21,494 nucleotides of DNA from Bryobacterales bacterium. GTDB taxonomy: Bacteria; Acidobacteriota; Terriglobia; Bryobacterales; Bryobacteraceae. Positions 6,851 through 15,148 of this stretch are shown here, in pieces (position 1 is the first letter of the stretch; every line of letters starts with the position of its first letter). The position numbers and the translations under genes were made by a program. Location of the stretch: NCBI GenBank assembly GCA_016789785.1, contig JAEUQE010000156.1:1-21494 (forward strand), in the 5' to 3' direction. The notes under the pieces were generated by a model. The model had not been told where the DNA came from. It saw only the letters and a list, made by a program, of their open reading frames with translations, and did no database searches.

Positions 6851-7876
6851 ATGATCCTACCCACAAGCCAACTCGGAGTACTCCTGCTCTCGATCGCGTC
6901 GCTCATTCTGCTTGGCGCGTGGGCGAACACGTTCAAGGCGGCCGGCGGGAAATGGCGCTTCGAACTCTACTACTTCGATTTCGCCATCGGAATGCTGATT
7001 ACCGCGACCATTAGCGCTCTGACGCTTGGCAGCTTTGGTTCCGAGCTTTCGTTCGCCGACAATTTGGCGGTGACCGGAAAGAAGCAGGTCGGTTTCGGCG
7101 TCGTGGCCGGCGGAGTTTTCAACCTTGCCAATATGCTACTGCTGGCGGGGATCTCTGTCGCAGGGTTGTCCACGGCGTTCCTTGTCTCATCCATGGTGAC
7201 CATCCTGGTCACGAGCCTGATTGCCTACTTCGCCAAGGGCAAGGAGAGCGCGGTATTCGTGTTCGGTGGCGTTGCGGTCTTGTTGATCGGGATTGTCCTT
7301 GCGTCGATTGCGTTCAGCGCCTACCGCAAGGAAACGAATCCTGGGAAAAAGAAACTGGGGATCGGAAAAGGGGTTGCCGTGAGCGTCGTGTCGGGGATTC
7401 TGATGGCTGCGTTTCCGCCGGCAGTTGGGTTTGCGCGGGCGGGAGACATCGGACTCGGCGCCTACACGATCGCTTTCGCGATGGCGATTGGCGTTTTCTT
7501 TTCGACGTTTGTTCTCAATATCTACTTCATGAACCTGCCGATTGATGGGCAGGCCCTCACGTTCGGTAACTACTTCCGGGGAAACCTGCGGATGCACTTG
7601 CTAGGCCTGGCGGGTGGCGCGATTTGGACCGCGGGCGCCACATGCGCGTTCCTGGCGGCGGCACCGGCGGGAGATCCGGCACGGACGGCTCTCAATCCGG
7701 CAGTCGGGAACCTGTTGGCATATGGGCCAGCAGTGGTCGCCAGCCTGTGTGGGCTTCTGCTGTGGAAGGAGTTCCGGGGAGCCAGCGGCCGCGTGAGCAT
7801 GATGGGGTGGTTGTCGCTCGTGTGCGCGGTGGCGGGCATCGTGCTGGTCTCCGTATCGCCGCTGTTTGTGAAGTGA
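6851..7876 (+). CDS. DMT-superfamily transporter (GRP/ureide-permease-like)
   Basis: A 341-residue inner-membrane protein with about ten hydrophobic helices, the topology of the drug/metabolite transporter superfamily. The N-terminus GAWANTFKAAGGKWRFELYY resembles the sugar/ureide porter branch, where a small-residue helix is followed by ANTxKxxxxxWRFELFYWDY. A second half-repeat starts near residue 175 after the basic loop YRKETNPGKKKLGIGKG. Homologues in Acidobacteriota are often labelled multidrug DMT permease, but the WRFEL motif fits the glucose/ribose/ureide group better; the substrate is not determinable. The ATG at 6851 was chosen because it sits directly before the first helix, with CAGGG about 9 bases upstream. 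The frame is open further upstream but that part does not look like protein. No partner gene is evident; a hairpin follows the stop. Confidence 0.8.
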   Translation: MILPTSQLGVLLLSIASLILLGAWANTFKAAGGKWRFELYYFDFAIGMLITATISALTLGSFGSELSFADNLAVTGKKQVGFGVVAGGVFNLANMLLLAGISVAGLSTAFLVSSMVTILVTSLIAYFAKGKESAVFVFGGVAVLLIGIVLASIAFSAYRKETNPGKKKLGIGKGVAVSVVSGILMAAFPPAVGFARAGDIGLGAYTIAFAMAIGVFFSTFVLNIYFMNLPIDGQALTFGNYFRGNLRMHLLGLAGGAIWTAGATCAFLAAAPAGDPARTALNPAVGNLLAYGPAVVASLCGLLLWKEFRGASGRVSMMGWLSLVCAVAGIVLVSVSPLFVK

Positions 7877-7880
7877 CCGC

Positions 7881-7904
7881 AACGCGAACCCCTCGTTCCG
7901 CGTT
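7881..7904 (+). terminator. Hairpin after the transporter gene, possible weak terminator
   Basis: AACGCGAAC (7881-7889) pairs with GTTCCGCGTT (7895-7904) through nine base pairs with one bulged C and a five-base loop. It begins five bases after the stop codon. There is no T-tract, so it may be a 3'-end stabiliser or Rho-assisted terminator. Confidence 0.4.
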
Positions 7905-7905
7905 A

Positions 7906-7922
7906 GGTACTGTAGGAGTACC
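7906..7922. repeat. Inverted repeat upstream of the glycine-zipper gene
   Basis: GGTACT (7906-7911) and AGTACC (7917-7922) form a perfect 6-bp inverted repeat separated by GTAGG, 27 bases before the next start codon. Its position suggests an operator or a 5'-leader hairpin; no regulator is known. Confidence 0.4.
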
Positions 7923-7949
7923 GAGCAACTCCGGATCGAGGTGGATGCA

Positions 7950-8933
7950 ATGAAACCGTGGATGGCTTTTGGCGCGGGCGCAGCTTTGGCTGCCGTGATT
8001 GCCGCTGTGATGGTAGTGGGGAAGAAGGAGCCAGTGGAGCCGCCTCTGCAGGCACAGGTGGTTTCCCAAAAGACGGTTCCCGTGACGGAGACGCCGCCGT
8101 CGGCGCTTCCAGCCGAGGAGCCGGCGAAACCAGCCCCGGCCGAAGCGGTCCGGCCAGCGAGGACGGATCGGGTGGCGAGTGCGCGTCCGGCGCCAGACGG
8201 CAACGCGGGGCGGGGAAATGCGCCGAGCACTCCACCGACACGGACAACTCCGCCCAATTCCGAGACTGTTGCATCGGCGCCTCCTGCTGCTCCGGCGCCC
8301 GCGCCGGCACCGGCTCCGGCAATCCAGGCAAGCAAGCCCGCGCCCGTGACTTCGCAGGTCCGCGAGCCCGAGCCTGCTCCGCCGGCGAAGCCTGCGCCAC
8401 CTCCCGAGCCGAACAGCGTGACGATCCCTGCGGGAACACTCATCGCGATCCGGCTTTCGGAATCGCTATCGAGCGAGACGCAGACGGCGGGCCAGACCTT
8501 TCAGGCGACCTTGGCCGAGCCTCTGGTCGCCGATGGATTTGTGATCGCGGAACGTGGCGCGAGAGTGGAGGGAAAGGTGGTGGAGGCGGTATCGTCGGGA
8601 CGGGTGAAGGGCGTGTCCCGCCTGGCGCTGGAGTTGACGCGGTTCAACACGTCGGATGGACAGCGGGTCGCCGTAAGCACTGAGATTTTCGGGAAGGAAG
8701 GCGAGCAGTCGCGGAAGAACGATGCGACGAAAGTGGCCGCCGGCGCCGCGGTAGGCGCAGCGCTTGGCGCGATTTTCGGCGGTGGCAAGGGTGCTGCTAT
8801 CGGAGCTGGGTCTGGAGCGGCCGCCGGGACAGGCGTTGTACTGGCCACGCGCGGCAAAGAAGTGGTGCTGCCGGCCGAAACCAAGCTCAGCTTTAAGATG
8901 ACCACTCCGGTGACGGTCACCGAGAAGCGGTAA
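7950..8933 (+). CDS. Membrane-anchored Pro/Ala-rich protein with C-terminal glycine zipper
   Basis: Function unknown. The 327-residue protein has an N-terminal membrane helix at about 5-23 (signal anchor), a low-complexity Pro/Ala/Glu linker at about 28-155 that could span periplasm or peptidoglycan, and a small beta-rich domain at about 156-250. That domain starts VTIPAGTLIAIRLSESLSS and contains GFVIAERGARVEGKVVEA. A glycine zipper at about 264-297 (repeated GxxxG/AxxxG such as GAALGAIFGGGKGAAIGAG) follows, then a strand VVLPAETKLSFKMTTPVTV. Glycine zippers insert in or line membranes, as in OmpA/YMGG-type lipoproteins; there is no lipobox here. ATG 7950 was chosen over an in-frame GTG at 7941 because GAGGTGG lies five bases before it. 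Plausible envelope or stress protein; the domain order recalls uncharacterised Acidobacteriota proteins. Confidence 0.75.
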   Translation: MKPWMAFGAGAALAAVIAAVMVVGKKEPVEPPLQAQVVSQKTVPVTETPPSALPAEEPAKPAPAEAVRPARTDRVASARPAPDGNAGRGNAPSTPPTRTTPPNSETVASAPPAAPAPAPAPAPAIQASKPAPVTSQVREPEPAPPAKPAPPPEPNSVTIPAGTLIAIRLSESLSSETQTAGQTFQATLAEPLVADGFVIAERGARVEGKVVEAVSSGRVKGVSRLALELTRFNTSDGQRVAVSTEIFGKEGEQSRKNDATKVAAGAAVGAALGAIFGGGKGAAIGAGSGAAAGTGVVLATRGKEVVLPAETKLSFKMTTPVTVTEKR

Positions 8934-8950
8934 GCCGGGCGAGGCTCCTC

Positions 8951-8962
8951 CTTCGATCGAAG
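8951..8962. repeat. 12-base perfect palindrome in the 8934-9102 gap
   Basis: CTTCGATCGAAG is fully self-complementary and lies 18 bases after the stop of the glycine-zipper gene, in a 169-base gap between convergent genes. No T-tract follows. Nothing else was recognised in this gap. Confidence 0.5.
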
Positions 8963-9102
8963 AGTTTGGGCTTTTGCTTCATTGCTCGCCAAGCCGGCGC
9001 ACTGCCGAACTGCGAATCGTGTGTGCTGCTCAGAGCCGACCGTGAGGAACCGGCCGATGAATACGGAGAAGAAAGTACGCGGAACGTGGTTGGGCCAAAA
9101 GA

Positions 9103-11655
9103 TTACCGCTGGACTGGTAGGCTGCCCGAGAGCGAAACGCGAGCGTCCTGCGCCACGGTGACTGGCTGAACACCACTGGTGACAGCCGAAGTGAGTGCGA
9201 ACACGACCTGAAACTGTCCAGCGACCCCACCCGGAGCTGCGCTCTGCACCGGATGTTCGATGCCGCCCACCGCAACCGTAAGCCGGGACACATCGATCTG
9301 TCCACTGAAGGCATCCGAAGTGAGGCCAGCTACCAGCAGAGTCAGGCTGTCACCTGCACGGGCTGGGCGAGTAGCATCGATCGGGAGACCTGAATTCTGA
9401 ATCGCCAGGATGACAGGCGGAGGCTGTTCGATGGCGATCGCCACGGCTTGCGACGTTTCCGCTCCCGCACGAATTCGCAGGATAGCCGCCCCCGGAGCCA
9501 GCCCTCCTGGGATCTGAAACAATAGCTGATTCCCATTTAGTCCGGCAACGGGCACCGGGAGATCGTTCAGGGTCACTGTCAGGTTGGCGGCTACGGCTCC
9601 GGCCGGAAGATTGTTCACGATCACCATCGCCGGACTGCCAGCCTGGACGAAAGCCTGCCCGGTGACCGGATTGACTGCCTGCGGGAACACGCTGATCAGC
9701 CTCGGGTTGGCCGGCAAGGCGAAAAAGGCGCCACTTTGGTTGATGAACTGAAGGCCATTCACAACGGTAACCGACGCACCGCCGCTGGCGTTCGAGCCTA
9801 CCGCGACGTTCGCAACAAGACGTGTCGGGCTCACCACCCAGACCCTGCGGACGCTGATTTCCGAGGAGCCAAAGCCAACGCGAGCCAGGCCGTCAACCAG
9901 ATTCGCGCCCGGAATAGAGATTTCCACCATGCCTTCCGAGCCTGCGGGCAGCGCGGCGGGCGTCATCGACAGCAGTGAGTTCTCGCCCGGATCGTACGTG
10001 TATGTCGTGATATTCGCACCCTGAGCGAAACCCGAAGTCTGGCCGTCGCCATTCAGCGCCTGCACCACCGCGCGGTGACCGGCGGGTGCAGGAGGCGCGA
10101 TCACGATCGCCCGGCCTGCCTGCTCATCAATGGACCGGATGGCGGCGGGATGGCCGTCGAAGAAGATGCGAGTGTCGGAGCCGAGATTGGAGCCAGTCAG
10201 CGCGACGGCGCGGGCGCCTCCAGCATCCACTGTGTTTGCCACGCTGGTGATCGCGGGCGGGCCCTTCTGGGTTACGTGGAACGCGGAAGGTAATACGTAG
10301 ATATCGTTGTTGGCGGAGAAGATGACGTGCTGCGGACCGTCGGACGAGAATGGGTTGAACGAAAACTCCATCTGCAGGTAGGCGGGGGAATAGGGCCGCA
10401 AACTGCCGCCGATCAGTCCGGCGGAACCGCCGATCGGGGTGGCCGAGAGACCCGCAGTCAAGGCGTTCTGGTTGGCCATGAGCCCCGTACCTGTGGCGAC
10501 CACCAAGCCCCGGCCTGTCGACCGGTTTACCATTGGCGGACGGATCACGTTCTGCCCGTAGAATCCGTAGCTTTGCACCGCCCAGATGGCGGGGTTATTC
10601 CGTCGCGTGACCTGAAAGTTGAGGTTTTCCACGGTGTTGCCCGCCGCGACCGGCACGGCTACCACAGCGTCGCGAGTCCCTGGAAAAAATTGCGTGTCGA
10701 AGTTCGGGCTGACCGCGAACGGACGGTTGTCAGGGCCGAGCGGCAACACGATATTCGCAGGGCTGGCCTCATCAAGGCCGGCTGGGGGGAGTGGGTGTAC
10801 GTACAGGTGATATTGTCCGGGAGGAATCCCGTCGATCCGGTAGGTGCCATCCGGGTGGGTAAGAGTGCTGATGGCCGTGCCCATGGGAGGGATCGCGACG
10901 ACCGATGCCAGATTAACACCCGTACCCGCCATGGTCACGCGTCCCGAAATGGAACCGGTACTGGCAGAGAACGTTCGGGCCGGGTAGAGCAAAGAGATCC
11001 CGGCGATGTCGTCCGAGCCCAGAGGCTTGGCTTTGGTCACGCTCCGGGTGAGCGAGGTCGACATCAGGCTTGACGTGAGAGTGTGCTGCAACCCAATCGC
11101 GTGTCCCATCTCGTGGGCGATGGTGAGGAAGAAACCGTCGGAAAAACTGGACCGGCTGTCGGCGGGCAGATCGGCAAGATTGCGCCGGAGAATGACCACA
11201 GCGCGGGTAATCGGATAGAAAGCGCTGGTAAACGGTGGCCCCGTGATTTCACCGCGCGAAGTAGGGCCGCCGAGAGCAAGTAGCCCCGGAGGAATATCGT
11301 CGCTAAACACGACGTCAATGGCTGGTCCGGAACTCGCGGCGCCCGCCGGAAGCATGCCACCGAAGGCGATTTGCAGTTCGCTGCTCGGCACGTCGCTCCA
11401 GACTTTGGCGGCCTGGCGGATCTGGCTGACTACGCTTGCGAAGCTGTCGCCGGAAGTGTAGCCGACGGGACCCTGTTCGGAAATATAGAAATTGAGAGTG
11501 CGGTTCGGAAGGGCGTTGATATCGAACTTTTCGGGTACGGCGACGAACGGGCCAGTGCGGTTCAGGTACCGGAGGAAGTGGTAGTAACCGAATGCGCTGG
11601 GGCAGACCACCGCCCCAGCGCAAATTAGCAATAAGACGTGCCTTTTGAACATCAT
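9103..11655 (-). CDS. Secreted matrixin-like zinc metalloprotease with multiple beta-sandwich domains
   Basis: Extracellular protease of 850 residues. A signal peptide (MMFKRHVLLLICAGAVVCPS) is followed by a matrixin-type catalytic domain to about residue 225. The zinc site HEMGHAIGLQH (181-191) has all three histidines and the catalytic Glu182, with a Met-turn at SLMS (about 196-199) and a closing helix DDIAGISLLYP. Next comes a carboxypeptidase-regulatory-like beta domain (about 232-290, SISGRVTMAG and YRIDGIPPGQYHL), then IPT/TIG-like repeats from about 465, and a C-terminal pair resembling the Solibacter TIGR03437 domain (LLFQIPGGLAPG, TRPARAGDSLTLLVAGL). These modules probably bind surfaces or other proteins. 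No cysteine-switch propeptide is obvious. The start at 11655 opens the signal peptide; the same frame is open 22 codons further upstream. The small secreted gene 127 bases upstream is likely cotranscribed. Substrate unknown. Confidence 0.88.
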   Translation of the reverse strand: MMFKRHVLLLICAGAVVCPSAFGYYHFLRYLNRTGPFVAVPEKFDINALPNRTLNFYISEQGPVGYTSGDSFASVVSQIRQAAKVWSDVPSSELQIAFGGMLPAGAASSGPAIDVVFSDDIPPGLLALGGPTSRGEITGPPFTSAFYPITRAVVILRRNLADLPADSRSSFSDGFFLTIAHEMGHAIGLQHTLTSSLMSTSLTRSVTKAKPLGSDDIAGISLLYPARTFSASTGSISGRVTMAGTGVNLASVVAIPPMGTAISTLTHPDGTYRIDGIPPGQYHLYVHPLPPAGLDEASPANIVLPLGPDNRPFAVSPNFDTQFFPGTRDAVVAVPVAAGNTVENLNFQVTRRNNPAIWAVQSYGFYGQNVIRPPMVNRSTGRGLVVATGTGLMANQNALTAGLSATPIGGSAGLIGGSLRPYSPAYLQMEFSFNPFSSDGPQHVIFSANNDIYVLPSAFHVTQKGPPAITSVANTVDAGGARAVALTGSNLGSDTRIFFDGHPAAIRSIDEQAGRAIVIAPPAPAGHRAVVQALNGDGQTSGFAQGANITTYTYDPGENSLLSMTPAALPAGSEGMVEISIPGANLVDGLARVGFGSSEISVRRVWVVSPTRLVANVAVGSNASGGASVTVVNGLQFINQSGAFFALPANPRLISVFPQAVNPVTGQAFVQAGSPAMVIVNNLPAGAVAANLTVTLNDLPVPVAGLNGNQLLFQIPGGLAPGAAILRIRAGAETSQAVAIAIEQPPPVILAIQNSGLPIDATRPARAGDSLTLLVAGLTSDAFSGQIDVSRLTVAVGGIEHPVQSAAPGGVAGQFQVVFALTSAVTSGVQPVTVAQDARVSLSGSLPVQR

Positions 11656-11782
11656 CGCCGTCTTTCCACTTCTCGAACTGCATCGTGGGCAGACCTGGGC
11701 GCGTCCTGGACTGACGCGCACCAGCCGGTCCCCTCCGGGCTTCCAAACCCGTTGTTCACTTCCCGACGAGTCTCTTGGGAGA

Positions 11783-12337
11783 TCATCGCCTGCTACCGCC
11801 GGCGAGCGTGCGATGAATACGATCGACCACCTCGCGCAATCGCATGCTCACCGGCGTATCCTCCACCAATCTTCCCGATGCGTCCATCATGGGTTCCTGC
11901 GACGCGTCGCGGGCCAGCGTGATTTCGCCTCGGCCGTCGCGCTTCAACGTGAAGAGCCCTTGGGACAATCCGATCACCTGTGTCAAACCGGAACGGCTGG
12001 TCCACAGGAAAAGCACATACTCGGTGCCCTCCGTCAAGGTGGGCGAGCCGGAAAACGTTTGTACGAACGAACCGTGTCTTCCGCCTGGGACGTGGACATC
12101 CATCTCCTTGGCGGTGGCACCTTTCCATTGCTCGGAAACACTGACTCGATAGCGTGTGTACACTACCGGTCCGCGCACGATGGAAGACGTACCGGTCACT
12201 TTCGCCGAAACGATCTCCGTCGATTTCTGGATCATGTCGTCCATGCTGAGCTTCTCCAGGGTGGCAGCCGGGAGAACACCCACTGGCAGAAAGCCAAAGG
12301 TCGCGACGATGAGTCCGAGAAACCGCATCGGTACCAT
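11783..12337 (-). CDS. Small secreted protein of unknown function, upstream of the matrixin protease
   Basis: No named family recognised. About 184 residues with a signal peptide (MRFLGLIVATFGFLPVG, ending near LPAA) and a mature part predicted to be mostly beta: STEIVSAKVTGTSS, GPVVYTRYRVSVSEQWKG, EMDVHVPGG, then EYVLFLWTSRSGLTQVIGLS, and a polar C-terminal helix (RLREVVDRIHRTLAG). The middle Tyr/Trp-rich segment and GLTQVIGLSQGLF are the most distinctive stretches. The start is uncertain: ATGs at 12355, 12337 and 12328 all lead into the signal peptide, and none has a clear Shine-Dalgarno. The frame is also open up to 12529, but that upstream part is not signal-like. It precedes the matrixin gene on the same strand; a role as inhibitor, chaperone or cofactor of that protease is a guess from position. 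Confidence 0.72.
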   Translation of the reverse strand: MVPMRFLGLIVATFGFLPVGVLPAATLEKLSMDDMIQKSTEIVSAKVTGTSSIVRGPVVYTRYRVSVSEQWKGATAKEMDVHVPGGRHGSFVQTFSGSPTLTEGTEYVLFLWTSRSGLTQVIGLSQGLFTLKRDGRGEITLARDASQEPMMDASGRLVEDTPVSMRLREVVDRIHRTLAGGSRR

Positions 12338-12610
12338 CTTGCTTGCAAGTTCCATGCCATAGTAGAGCCGCACTGTTTGAAGCAGATATGCCCGCCGCCC
12401 AGGGCACCCTTGGGTTGGATGGACACAAGTTGAGACACGGCTGCCACATCCACTGGGGCGGACCGGACCCCCTTCCGGGAAGCGGTTCGAAGGCAAACTG
12501 TTTGGATGGAAAGCGTTAGCGGTCATCATCCGGGCTGGTACGCAGGGAATCCGGCACGCCTCGATCCATCCCTCGGGAGCGGGTTGTCCAAGGTGCGCGG
12601 GAGTGGGACA
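12338..12610. other. Divergent intergenic region, no gene recognised
   Basis: This 273-base gap separates the minus-strand secreted-protein gene from the plus-strand kinase operon and must hold both promoters. CCGGA and TCCGG around CCCCCT (about 12463-12478) form a 5-bp hairpin. TACTAT on the minus strand just before the secreted-protein start is a weak -10 candidate. No convincing -35/-10 pair was found for the kinase operon. Confidence 0.4.
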
Positions 12611-13543
12611 ATGGCAGAGAACATGTCTCTTGTTGTCGTAGGATCAGTAGCTTATGACGGCGTGGAAACGCCGCACGGAAAAGTAGACCGCATCCTGGGG
12701 GGGGCGGCCACCTATATCGCACTCTCGGCCAGTTATTTCACCCATGTGAAGATCGTGGCGGTGGTGGGCGAGGATTTCGCACAGCAGGACGTGGATCTGC
12801 TGGCTTCGCGGAACATCGATCTTGCCGGAATGGAACGCGTGCCGGGCAAGACCTTCTTCTGGCAGGGTGTTTACTCCCAGGACATGAACAGCCGCACGAC
12901 GCTGCGCACCGATCTGAATGTCTTCGCGAGCTTCGACCCGAAACTGCCCGAGCACTACCGGACCCAGCCCTATGTGCTGCTCGGCAACATTCAGCCGGCA
13001 CTGCAGCACAGCGTGAAGTCGCAGATGGATGGGAATGTGCGCCTCATCGGCGGCGACACCATGAACTTCTGGATCAATGATTTCCGCGAAGAACTCCTCA
13101 ACACCATCCGGCACTGGGACTTTCTGCTGATCAACGATGAAGAGGCCCGGCTTCTCTCGGGCGAAAACCACCTCGGGCGCGCCGCTCGAAAGATCATGGA
13201 TTTGGGACCGAAGTCGCTGATTATCAAGCGCGGCGAATACGGGGCCATGCTCTTCCATCCGAAGGGCTACTTCGCGGTACCGGGCTACCTGCTCGATCAG
13301 GTGCACGATCCGACGGGTGCGGGCGACTGCTTTGCCGGCGGATTCATGGGCGCACTGGCCGAGGCGGGCGTGGATCCCCGGCAAGGCACGGTGGATCCAA
13401 AGATCCTCGGGCGCGCGGTTGTCTACGGCTCGGTGATGGGAAGTTTCTGCTGCGAGCAGTTCGGACCGGACAGGTTCCGGACGCTGACGCGGCAGGAAAT
13501 CGACAAGCGGTTCGACGAGTTCCGAAACTTCACGGCGTTCTAG
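12611..13543 (+). CDS. PfkB-family carbohydrate/nucleoside kinase
   Basis: Ribokinase-fold kinase of 310 residues that phosphorylates a sugar or nucleoside hydroxyl with ATP. Visible landmarks: the N-terminal strand SLVVVGSVAYDGVETP, the substrate-loop GG followed by AATYIALSASYF (30-42), and the second PfkB signature DPTGAGDCFAGGF (233-245) with catalytic base Asp239 and anion-hole glycines. The phosphate-contacting IIKRGEYGA lies at about 204-212. Substrate cannot be told from sequence; ribose, fructose, adenosine and others share this fold. The start at 12611 follows GGGAG by seven bases; the frame is open further upstream without conserved text. First gene of a tight operon with the glycosyltransferase 15 bases downstream, so it may supply a phosphorylated sugar for glycan synthesis. 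Confidence 0.88.
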   Translation: MAENMSLVVVGSVAYDGVETPHGKVDRILGGAATYIALSASYFTHVKIVAVVGEDFAQQDVDLLASRNIDLAGMERVPGKTFFWQGVYSQDMNSRTTLRTDLNVFASFDPKLPEHYRTQPYVLLGNIQPALQHSVKSQMDGNVRLIGGDTMNFWINDFREELLNTIRHWDFLLINDEEARLLSGENHLGRAARKIMDLGPKSLIIKRGEYGAMLFHPKGYFAVPGYLLDQVHDPTGAGDCFAGGFMGALAEAGVDPRQGTVDPKILGRAVVYGSVMGSFCCEQFGPDRFRTLTRQEIDKRFDEFRNFTAF

Positions 13544-13558
13544 GCGCCGGTTCCCAAA

Positions 13559-15148
13559 ATGGCAAAGTCGGCCAAGCGAACCAAGGCCGGGACGAAGAAA
13601 CGGGCGGGGCGCGGGTTGTGGCTCCGCTTGGCCGAAGCCGGCACGCTCACACTGATCCTCGGGGTGACCGCGTGGTTGGCGATCCGGTGGCATGCGGCGG
13701 CCGGTTACACGCTCTATTACGGCGACGCGGCGTCGCACCTGGCAATTGCGCGGCGCATCCTCGACTCGCGAACACCCGGCGTCTTCCAGATCGGGAGCGT
13801 GTGGCTTCCCCTGCCCCATCTGCTGATGCTGCCATGGATCAGCGACGATCACCTATGGCGCTCGGGGCTGGCGGGGGCGATTCCTGCGGCGGCGTGCTTC
13901 GTGCTTGGAGGCGTGTTCCTCTATCTGGCGATTCACCGCTGGTATGAGTGCCGCGTGGCGGCGGGCACGGCCGTCCTCGTCTATGCGTTGAATCCGAATC
14001 TGCTTTATCTGCAGGCGATCCCGATGACGGAGCCCGTGCTGATGGCGGCGATCTTCGGATTGCTGTACGCGATGGTCAGCTACGCCAAGTCGGGAAGTGT
14101 GTGGGCCGTTTTGGGCGGAGCGCTGGCATTGAACGCGGCGTCGCTTACGCGCTATGAAGGATGGTTCCTGACGCCGTTCGCAGCCTTGTTCTTCTGGTTG
14201 GGGGGCAAGCCTCGCCGGTTCTGGCATGGGCTCATGTTCGGGACACTCGCATCGGCGGGCCCGGTCTGGTGGCTCTTCCACAATTGGTGGTTTTACGGTG
14301 ACATTTGGTATTTTTTTGACGGACCTTACTCCGCAAAAGCAATCTACCAGCGCCAACTGGAAGCAGGGATGAGCCGCTACCCGGGCGATCATGATCTGGA
14401 GAGGGCGCTGGTTCAACTCCGCGCCGCTGCGGAACTCTGCGCCGGGAGTCCGCTGTTCTGGCTCGGAATCGCCGGTTCAGCGGTGGCGGTGTTGTGGCGG
14501 GCATGGCTTCCCATGGGCTTGTTTCTGTTACCGGTCATTTTCTACATACTCAGTATTTACTCCTCCGGAACGCCGATTTTCGTGCCGCACTTATGGCCGA
14601 ATAGTTACTACAACATCCGCTATGGATTCGCGGCGTATCCGCTGCTGGTACTGGGAGCGGGATCGCTCGTCTTACCCGCGCCTTTGCGCTTCCGGATCGC
14701 GGTTGCTCCCGCCGTGGTGCTGATCGCGATCTCGCAATGGATCGCCTATCCGAGGCCCGAATCCTGGATGGTATGGAAGGAGTCGCAGGTCAATTCGGAA
14801 GCACGGCGGGCATGGACCACGCAGGCGGCCGGCTATCTTCGTGAGCATTACCGGCCCGGCTCGGGAGTTTTCGGCACCCTGGGCGACATCGCCTCAGTCT
14901 ACCGCGAAGCGGGCATTCCGCTGAAGGAGGTGTTGCACGAAGGCAACCATCCACATTGGAACGCGGCGGTCGCGCGGCCGGATTTGTTCCTTTGGGAGGA
15001 ATGGGCGGTGGCGATTTCAGGTGACTCCGTGGCGACCGCAATCCTCCGTGCCCAACGTCGCGGCCCGCGCTATGTGTGTGTGAAAATGATAAGCGTCAAG
15101 GGCGCTCCCGTGATTGAGATTTATCATCGCGAGAGCCGGGAAAAATGA
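13559..15148 (+). CDS. GT39-like polytopic membrane glycosyltransferase
   Basis: A 529-residue GT-C-fold protein with a basic cytoplasmic N-terminus (KRTKAGTKKRAGRG), about ten or eleven membrane helices up to residue 410, and a soluble C-terminal part. The first extracytoplasmic loop has YYGDAASHLAIARRILD (about 53-69), where the conserved acidic residue Asp56 after helix one is the catalytic position in ArnT/PMT-type enzymes. Other family-like stretches are GSVWLPLPHLLMLPW (80-94), NPNLLYLQAIPMTEP and LTRYEGWFLTPF. Such enzymes transfer a sugar from a polyprenyl-phosphate donor to lipid, protein or glycan acceptors on the outer face of the inner membrane. Donor and acceptor are unknown. It overlaps dapF by ATGA, implying translational coupling. 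Confidence 0.82.
   Translation: MAKSAKRTKAGTKKRAGRGLWLRLAEAGTLTLILGVTAWLAIRWHAAAGYTLYYGDAASHLAIARRILDSRTPGVFQIGSVWLPLPHLLMLPWISDDHLWRSGLAGAIPAAACFVLGGVFLYLAIHRWYECRVAAGTAVLVYALNPNLLYLQAIPMTEPVLMAAIFGLLYAMVSYAKSGSVWAVLGGALALNAASLTRYEGWFLTPFAALFFWLGGKPRRFWHGLMFGTLASAGPVWWLFHNWWFYGDIWYFFDGPYSAKAIYQRQLEAGMSRYPGDHDLERALVQLRAAAELCAGSPLFWLGIAGSAVAVLWRAWLPMGLFLLPVIFYILSIYSSGTPIFVPHLWPNSYYNIRYGFAAYPLLVLGAGSLVLPAPLRFRIAVAPAVVLIAISQWIAYPRPESWMVWKESQVNSEARRAWTTQAAGYLREHYRPGSGVFGTLGDIASVYREAGIPLKEVLHEGNHPHWNAAVARPDLFLWEEWAVAISGDSVATAILRAQRRGPRYVCVKMISVKGAPVIEIYHRESREK

Noticed and set aside
8271..8340. Repeat array in the Pro/Ala-coding stretch
   Set aside because: The GCGCC/GCTCC repetition is low-complexity coding sequence for a proline-alanine linker, not a separate repeat element or CRISPR.
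12644..13852. Minus-strand open frame of 402 codons opposite the PfkB kinase and glycosyltransferase start
   Set aside because: It is antisense to a clear PfkB kinase with its active-site motif and crosses into the next gene; no protein-like domain seen.
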